This document shows positions 15,919 to 19,612 of a DNA stretch of 19,612 nt, piece after piece; position 1 is the first letter of the stretch, and every line of letters begins with the position of its first letter. The notes beneath the pieces were generated by a model, which had not been told where the DNA came from, did no database searches, and saw nothing but the letters and a program-made list of their open reading frames with translations. Origin of the DNA: UBA1081 sp045537555. GTDB lineage: Bacteria > Bacillota > Clostridia > Oscillospirales > Acutalibacteraceae. A program made the translations under genes and the position numbers. The stretch is from positions 1 through 19,612 of the forward strand of contig JAZSPR010000139.1 in NCBI GenBank assembly GCA_045537555.1. The letters are read 5' to 3'.

Positions 15919-16458
15919 ATGAAACTGATTATCGCATCAGATATTCACGGCTCGGCATACTATTGCAGAATGCTTCTTGATGCATTCAAAAAAGAAAATG
16001 CGGACAGAATACTTCTTCTCGGCGATATCCTTTATCACGGACCGAGAAACGATTTACCGAAAAATTACGCACCGAAAGAAGTTATTGCAATGCTGAACCC
16101 GATGAAAGACAGAATTTTCTGTGTTCGTGGTAATTGCGATACGGAAGTTGACCAGATGGTGCTCGACTTCCCTGTTCTTGCGGATTATGCGGTCATTGCA
16201 CTTGATGATAAGCTGATTTATGCCACTCACGGTCATAATTACAATGAAGAAAAGCTCCCACCATTGTCTTCGGGTGACATTCTTTTCTGCGGACACACTC
16301 ATGTGCCTAAAATCAACATGCATGAAACTTACACATATATGAACACAGGCTCTGTTTCAATTCCCAAAGAAAACAGTCCCCACAGTTATGTGGTGTATGA
16401 AAACGGAAACTTCAGCTGGAAAGATCTTGAAACGGAAGAAATTTTTTTGAACTTTTAA
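15919..16458 (+). CDS. YfcE-type metallophosphoesterase
   Basis: This 179-aa cytoplasmic calcineurin-like phosphoesterase is of the YfcE/MJ0936 group. All metal motifs are present: SDIHG (7-11; Asp8, His10), GDILYHGPR (35-43; Asp36), GNCD (71-74; Asn72), HGH (104-106) and GHTHVP (125-130). The length matches YfcE (about 180 aa), which hydrolyses phosphodiesters with a bound Mn pair; the natural substrate is unknown. AAAGGA sits 8 nt upstream of the ATG. It is divergent from the long operon, and no clear terminator follows it, only repeat hairpins without a T-run. Confidence 0.92.
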   Translation: MKLIIASDIHGSAYYCRMLLDAFKKENADRILLLGDILYHGPRNDLPKNYAPKEVIAMLNPMKDRIFCVRGNCDTEVDQMVLDFPVLADYAVIALDDKLIYATHGHNYNEEKLPPLSSGDILFCGHTHVPKINMHETYTYMNTGSVSIPKENSPHSYVVYENGNFSWKDLETEEIFLNF

Positions 16459-16465
16459 ATTGATT

Positions 16466-16625
16466 TGACAAATCAGAATTTGTCGGGCTGTTTGAACAAA
16501 CCAATCGTAGGGACCGATGCCCACATCGGTCCGCATTTGTCGAAGACAAATCGGAAATCTTTGATTTCCGCTAACCGACAAATTAATTCAATGAATTTAT
16601 TGTAATAGAACGGTGTTCCACCGTT
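16466..16625. repeat. Tandem small hairpins in the 334-nt gap after the phosphodiesterase gene
   Basis: The gap 16459-16792 has no credible gene. It contains successive perfect hairpins: GACAAAT/ATTTGTC (16467-16473 and 16478-16484), ATTTGTC/GACAAAT (16535-16541 and 16545-16551), CGGAAATC/GATTTCCG (16552-16559 and 16563-16570) and AACGGTG/CACCGTT (16609-16615 and 16619-16625). Positions 16470-16485 are the exact inverse of 123-138 at the other end of the window. Without T-runs they are not typical terminators; they look like dispersed repeat modules. Confidence 0.65.
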
Positions 16626-16675
16626 ATTGCTCCATTACATTACGCAATCGGACCGATGTGGGCATCGGTCCCTAC
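16507..16675. repeat. Inverted pair of identical 27-nt palindromic repeats (possible miniature element)
   Basis: The 27 nt at 16507-16533 recur exactly, inverted, at 16649-16675. Each copy contains a 9-bp stem, GGACCGATG/CATCGGTCC, around a CCCA (or TGGG) loop; the loop shows that the copies are in opposite orientation. They bound a 169-bp block holding three more hairpins and no ORF. This resembles a miniature inverted-repeat element or a paired REP-type element. No convincing target duplication flanks it, so mobility is only inferred. Confidence 0.75.
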
Positions 16676-16732
16676 AAAAATTACTTTTCCTTCAATAAAA
16701 GACCTCGTCAAATTATTGTTTACAAAAAGCAA

Positions 16733-16761
16733 TTGAAAAACAGAAAAATATATGTTACTAT
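16733..16761 (+). promoter_or_regulatory. Possible promoter of the GPH symporter gene
   Basis: TTGAAA (16733-16738), a 17-nt spacer and TACTAT (16756-16761). The -10 box matches only 4 of 6 consensus positions, so this is tentative. Confidence 0.35.
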
Positions 16762-16792
16762 ATTTTATAACAGAAAATACGGAGGTAAATTT

Positions 16793-18295
16793 ATGAATCC
16801 GAAAAAATACGTTCAGAAAAATGAAATGACCGCTTTCTGCGTTGCAGGTCTCGGTCAGGGTATGATTTATGCACTTATGTCAAGCTATATAAGTGACTAT
16901 TATCTCAATGTCTTACAGCTGACACCCATGTTTGTGTTGCTGCTTATGCTCTTTGCGAGAATCTGGGACGCAATCAACGACCCTCTTATGGGTATGATTG
17001 TTGACAGAAGTAATCTCAAAAGCGGTAAAATGATACCTTTTATCCGTTTTGCGCTCGTTCCCATTGCTATTGTAACAATACTTATGTATCTCAGCCCCAA
17101 CCTCGACAAAACACAGATGATGATTTATTCTGCAATCGTTTATGTTGCATGGGGTATGCTCTACACAATCGGTGACGTTTCCTTCTGGGGACTTCCCAAT
17201 GTTATGACTCCCGATTCAGAGGAAAGAAGCTCCGTTATTTCCGTAAGTAAGATTTTCAACAGCATCGGTTCAGCCGTTCCCGAAGTGCTTTTCCTTGTTG
17301 TAGGTCTTATTATGGCTGCTATCGTTGAAAATTCGGCTGAACCCATGGATGCTCTTACAGTACAGAAGAGAAAATACCTCATTATGGCGATCGTAACAGT
17401 CGGTATCGGTTCGGTTCTCTATGCAGTTTCCTGCTTTGGCGTTAAAGAAAGAGTAAAGATGCCTGCACGTAAACGTCAGCCGGGTGAACCCTCTCAGCTC
17501 AAGCGTATCTTTACATGCAAACCCCTTATACTGGTTCTCCTGATGGGCGTTCTTTCAAGCGGACGTTACATGGTAGGTGCCGCCGCAATTCACGTTGCAC
17601 GTTATTCATTCTACATCGGTCCCGACCTTACAACACTCCTTACGGAAGCAGAAAGAATTGCCGCAGTTGAAGCAAGTATTTCAACAGTTAAAACTGTTTT
17701 CCAGATAAGTTCAATCGTAGGTCTTTTCGGAGCAACACTCTTCATGCCCAAGCTTATGAAAAAGTTCGACTACAAGAAACTTATTATCGTTTCATGTCTT
17801 GCAGGTTTCGTTGCGAGTATCGTTACAACAATAGTCGGCTGGTTCACAATGAACCTTTATGCATGTATCCCCTTCATCATCATTTCATGCATCCCCTTAG
17901 GTGTTATCAACACAGTATGCTTCGCAATGATCTGTGACTGTCTTGACTATATGGAGCTTAAAACAGGCTTCCGTGACAATGCTCTCGGTGCCGCATGTCA
18001 GGGCTTTATTAACAAAATCGGTAATGCATTCGCAACCTCAGGCATCGTTATCATGTACATGGTAATCGGTCTCAAGCCCGAACAGATGCTTTCATCAACA
18101 GCTGTTGTTGCTGCAACGGAAATGCCCGACAATCTCCGTTTTGCAATGTTTACTCTTGTTTCAATTGTTCCCGGTATCAGCATGCTTCTCTGCTCAATCC
18201 CCATGTTCTTCTATAAGATTGCAGGCAAAGAAAAGGAACGCATCGTAACAGAACTTCAGGCAAAGAGAGAAGCCGAAGGACTTGTTGTTGAATAA
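16793..18295 (+). CDS. GPH family sugar:cation symporter (MelB-like MFS)
   Basis: This 500-aa, roughly 12-helix carrier is of the glycoside-pentoside-hexuronide:cation symporter branch of the major facilitator superfamily. The N-terminal ARIWDAINDPLMGMIVDRS (about 53-71) is the hallmark of GPH transporters, where the Asp residues help bind sodium or protons and sugar. GLGQGMIYALMSSY lies in helix 1. The central loop KERVKMPARKRQ is basic and cytoplasmic. The start is ATG 16793, 8 nt after GGAGG (16781-16785). The open frame to 16613 runs through repeat DNA and is not protein-like. The substrate is unknown; a pentose, hexuronide or oligosaccharide freed by the nearby secreted enzymes is likely. 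It has its own terminator. Confidence 0.9.
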   Translation: MNPKKYVQKNEMTAFCVAGLGQGMIYALMSSYISDYYLNVLQLTPMFVLLLMLFARIWDAINDPLMGMIVDRSNLKSGKMIPFIRFALVPIAIVTILMYLSPNLDKTQMMIYSAIVYVAWGMLYTIGDVSFWGLPNVMTPDSEERSSVISVSKIFNSIGSAVPEVLFLVVGLIMAAIVENSAEPMDALTVQKRKYLIMAIVTVGIGSVLYAVSCFGVKERVKMPARKRQPGEPSQLKRIFTCKPLILVLLMGVLSSGRYMVGAAAIHVARYSFYIGPDLTTLLTEAERIAAVEASISTVKTVFQISSIVGLFGATLFMPKLMKKFDYKKLIIVSCLAGFVASIVTTIVGWFTMNLYACIPFIIISCIPLGVINTVCFAMICDCLDYMELKTGFRDNALGAACQGFINKIGNAFATSGIVIMYMVIGLKPEQMLSSTAVVAATEMPDNLRFAMFTLVSIVPGISMLLCSIPMFFYKIAGKEKERIVTELQAKREAEGLVVE

Positions 18296-18312
18296 TTTCA
18301 GCTAAATATATC

Positions 18313-18348
18313 AACCGGACTGAAGTTTCAGTCCGGTTAATCTTTTTT
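18313..18348 (+). terminator. Terminator of the GPH symporter gene
   Basis: AACCGGACTGAA (18313-18324) pairs perfectly with TTCAGTCCGGTT (18327-18338). The innermost pairs are probably open as the loop. TCTTTTTT follows at 18341-18348. Confidence 0.92.
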
Positions 18349-18356
18349 CAAAAAAC

Positions 18357-18385
18357 TTGACACAAAAGGGAAAATAAAGTAAAAT
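18357..18385 (+). promoter_or_regulatory. Promoter of the dockerin protein gene
   Basis: TTGACA (18357-18362), a 17-nt spacer and TAAAAT (18380-18385). It has the same boxes and spacing as the glyQS promoter, and it begins just after the preceding terminator. Confidence 0.88.
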
Positions 18386-18418
18386 ATGTTCCTATACAGA
18401 AAATAAGGAGAATGATAT

Positions 18419-19465
18419 ATGAAAAGATTTATTTCATTTTTTATGTCAGTTGCTGTATTCATATCTCTTTTCACTATCGGAGCTTCAGCAGAAGAACTTG
18501 TAAGAAGCGGTGACGTAAACAACGATTCTCAGATTTCAGCCGCCGATGCAAGACTTGCTCTGCGTATTTCCGCTCAACTTGAAAAAACAAACTGGTTAAT
18601 GAGAAAAAATGCAGATGTTGACGGAAACGATAAGATTACCGCAGGTGATGCAAGAACAATACTCCGTGTTTCGGCAAGCCTTGAAGAAGAAAGCGTTCTT
18701 GTTGAATTTGACCCGACAGATATCCCCGAAGACACAATTCCCGTTCTTGATACATCAAAATATTCACTTGCGATGTATGAAAATGATATGGGAAGAATTG
18801 ATATGAGCGAAATCGATACTCCCGATAATTTCCTTTGGAAATCATCAGCCCCTGACGTTGCATCGGTTGATGATAACGGTATCATTACAGCGCATAAAAA
18901 AGGTTACACATGCATCATTGCATACTACGGGGACAAGATTTTTTCATGGGATCTGAAAGTAAGAAATGAACTGCAGAGAAAGATTTATGCACTTGAGGAC
19001 AAATACCCCGGCGGATATTACTGGAATAACCATGAACCCAGCGAAGAATATCCTGAAGTCAGCGAACAGCCTTGTACGGACCATCTTCTCCCCTATCCCG
19101 ATGACCATAAATTCTGCAAAGGACAGTGTGCAGGTTTTGCGGCTCTGATGTTCGAGGAAGTTCACGGATTTTCCATGTATTCGGGCAAAAACAAGGTAAG
19201 AAACGGCGTTACATGGGATGATGTAAAAATCGGCGACTACATAAGACTGACAGGAAGCACAAATCACTCAATCTTTATCACGGATATAATCAACCCCGGT
19301 GACCCGCTGAGCTATAACCCCTACACGGAAGAATATTATTATGCTCAGGAAAAACAGGTTATCGTTGTTCACTGCAACTGGGGTGTAAACTGCGATATTA
19401 CATGGGATGATATGTTCCCGACAACAAGACAGATTGCCCCCGAATACTGTTATTCACCCGTATAA
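18419..19465 (+). CDS. Secreted dockerin protein with Ig-like and cysteine-peptidase-like domains
   Basis: This 348-aa protein has a signal peptide (about 1-24, ending ASA). A type I dockerin follows immediately: repeat 1 at 32-55 with calcium positions Asp32, Asn34, Asp36 and Asp43, and repeat 2 at 66-89 with Asp66, Asp68, Asn70 and Asp77. Dockerins bind cohesins and anchor proteins to cellulosomes. Residues about 105-181 look like a bacterial Ig-like (Big_2) domain: WKSSAPDVASVDDNGIITA, then KKGYTCIIAYYG. The C-terminal region (about 225-348) has GQCAGF with Cys237, TNHSIFI with His283 and VVHCNWG with Asn320, in the order expected of a papain-fold CHAP or NlpC/P60-like enzyme that would cut peptides or peptidoglycan. 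That assignment is inference. AAGGAG lies 8 nt before the ATG. N-terminal placement of the dockerin is less common than C-terminal. Confidence 0.85.
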   Translation: MKRFISFFMSVAVFISLFTIGASAEELVRSGDVNNDSQISAADARLALRISAQLEKTNWLMRKNADVDGNDKITAGDARTILRVSASLEEESVLVEFDPTDIPEDTIPVLDTSKYSLAMYENDMGRIDMSEIDTPDNFLWKSSAPDVASVDDNGIITAHKKGYTCIIAYYGDKIFSWDLKVRNELQRKIYALEDKYPGGYYWNNHEPSEEYPEVSEQPCTDHLLPYPDDHKFCKGQCAGFAALMFEEVHGFSMYSGKNKVRNGVTWDDVKIGDYIRLTGSTNHSIFITDIINPGDPLSYNPYTEEYYYAQEKQVIVVHCNWGVNCDITWDDMFPTTRQIAPEYCYSPV

Positions 19466-19471
19466 AAAATT

Positions 19472-19516
19472 AAAAGGGGCTGTAAAAAAACTTTTGTTTT
19501 TTTACAGCCCCTTTTT
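19472..19516 (+). terminator. Very strong terminator of the dockerin protein gene
   Basis: A perfect 20-bp stem (19472-19491 with 19496-19515) has a TTTT loop. Its core is GGGGCTGT/ACAGCCCC, flanked inside by A7/T7 and outside by A4/T4, so it can also act in the other direction. Confidence 0.92.
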
Positions 19517-19554
19517 AGGGGATAGGGAAAAATGCGCAGAATGAACAAACTGAG

Positions 19555-19608
19555 CCCAAACAACGCATCTGCGTTGTTTGGGGTTACCCGAAGGCGTACA
19601 AAGGTACG
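19555..19608. repeat. Palindromes at the right edge of the window
   Basis: CCCAAACAACGCA (19555-19567) and TGCGTTGTTTGGG (19570-19582) form a 13-bp inverted repeat with almost no loop. A small CGTAC/GTACG hairpin follows (19595-19599 and 19604-19608). I see no gene from 19517 to 19612. This may be the edge of another repeat element or a terminator for a gene beyond the window. Confidence 0.5.
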
Positions 19609-19612
19609 TCGA

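Noticed and set aside
16613..16792. 60-codon upstream extension of the GPH symporter frame
   Set aside because: It runs through the inverted repeat and promoter region and is not protein-like; GGAGG at 16781-16785 fixes the start at 16793.

Overview
The window looks like a chromosomal segment of a gut or rumen Clostridia bacterium, most likely an Oscillospirales/Ruminococcus-type fibre degrader. The signs are low-to-moderate GC with AT-rich intergenic DNA, strong AAGGAG-type ribosome sites, TTGACA/TATAAT promoters, a secreted GH5 glycosidase, a dockerin-bearing secreted protein (the cellulosome plug-in module) and a GPH-family sugar symporter. This placement is inferred from gene content and style; no rRNA or other marker is present.

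Layout. Positions 1-140 hold short hairpin repeats. Rightward genes then follow: glyQS (216-1595), a small DUF2752 membrane protein (1637-1975) and a secreted GH5 glycosidase (2031-3494). A symmetric terminator at 3516-3546 separates these from leftward purC (3561-4244). A rightward histidine phosphatase (4433-4957) ends at another hairpin (4964-5000). From 15723 down to 5009 runs one unbroken leftward array of ten genes: a sugar phosphate isomerase/epimerase-like TIM barrel, argH, ktrB, ktrA, a ParA/Soj ATPase, glgA, a second TIM barrel, a CPBP membrane protease, araB and a small membrane protein. Nine gaps range from 5 to 54 nt. A good promoter (15760-15788) precedes the first gene, and I see no convincing internal terminator before the weak hairpin at 5474-5492. 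A divergent promoter drives a YfcE-type phosphodiesterase (15919-16458). After it comes a 334-nt non-coding stretch of palindromes, including an inverted pair of identical 27-nt repeats, then a GPH symporter (16793-18295) and the dockerin/cysteine-peptidase-like protein (18419-19465).

How it fits together. GH5, dockerin protein, GPH symporter, araB and the two TIM-barrel enzymes fit plant-polysaccharide and pentose use. GlgA stores excess glucose as glycogen. KtrAB imports potassium. GlyQS, PurC and ArgH are housekeeping enzymes. The long operon mixes unrelated functions, so co-transcription does not imply one pathway.

I found no CRISPR array, phage, transposase, tRNA/rRNA or recognisable defence system. 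The observations most worth following are the N-terminal dockerin joined to an Ig-like and a Cys/His-peptidase-like domain, the 169-bp inverted-repeat element at 16507-16675, the ten-gene operon with an orphan ParA, and a glyQS gene with a leader too short for a T-box.
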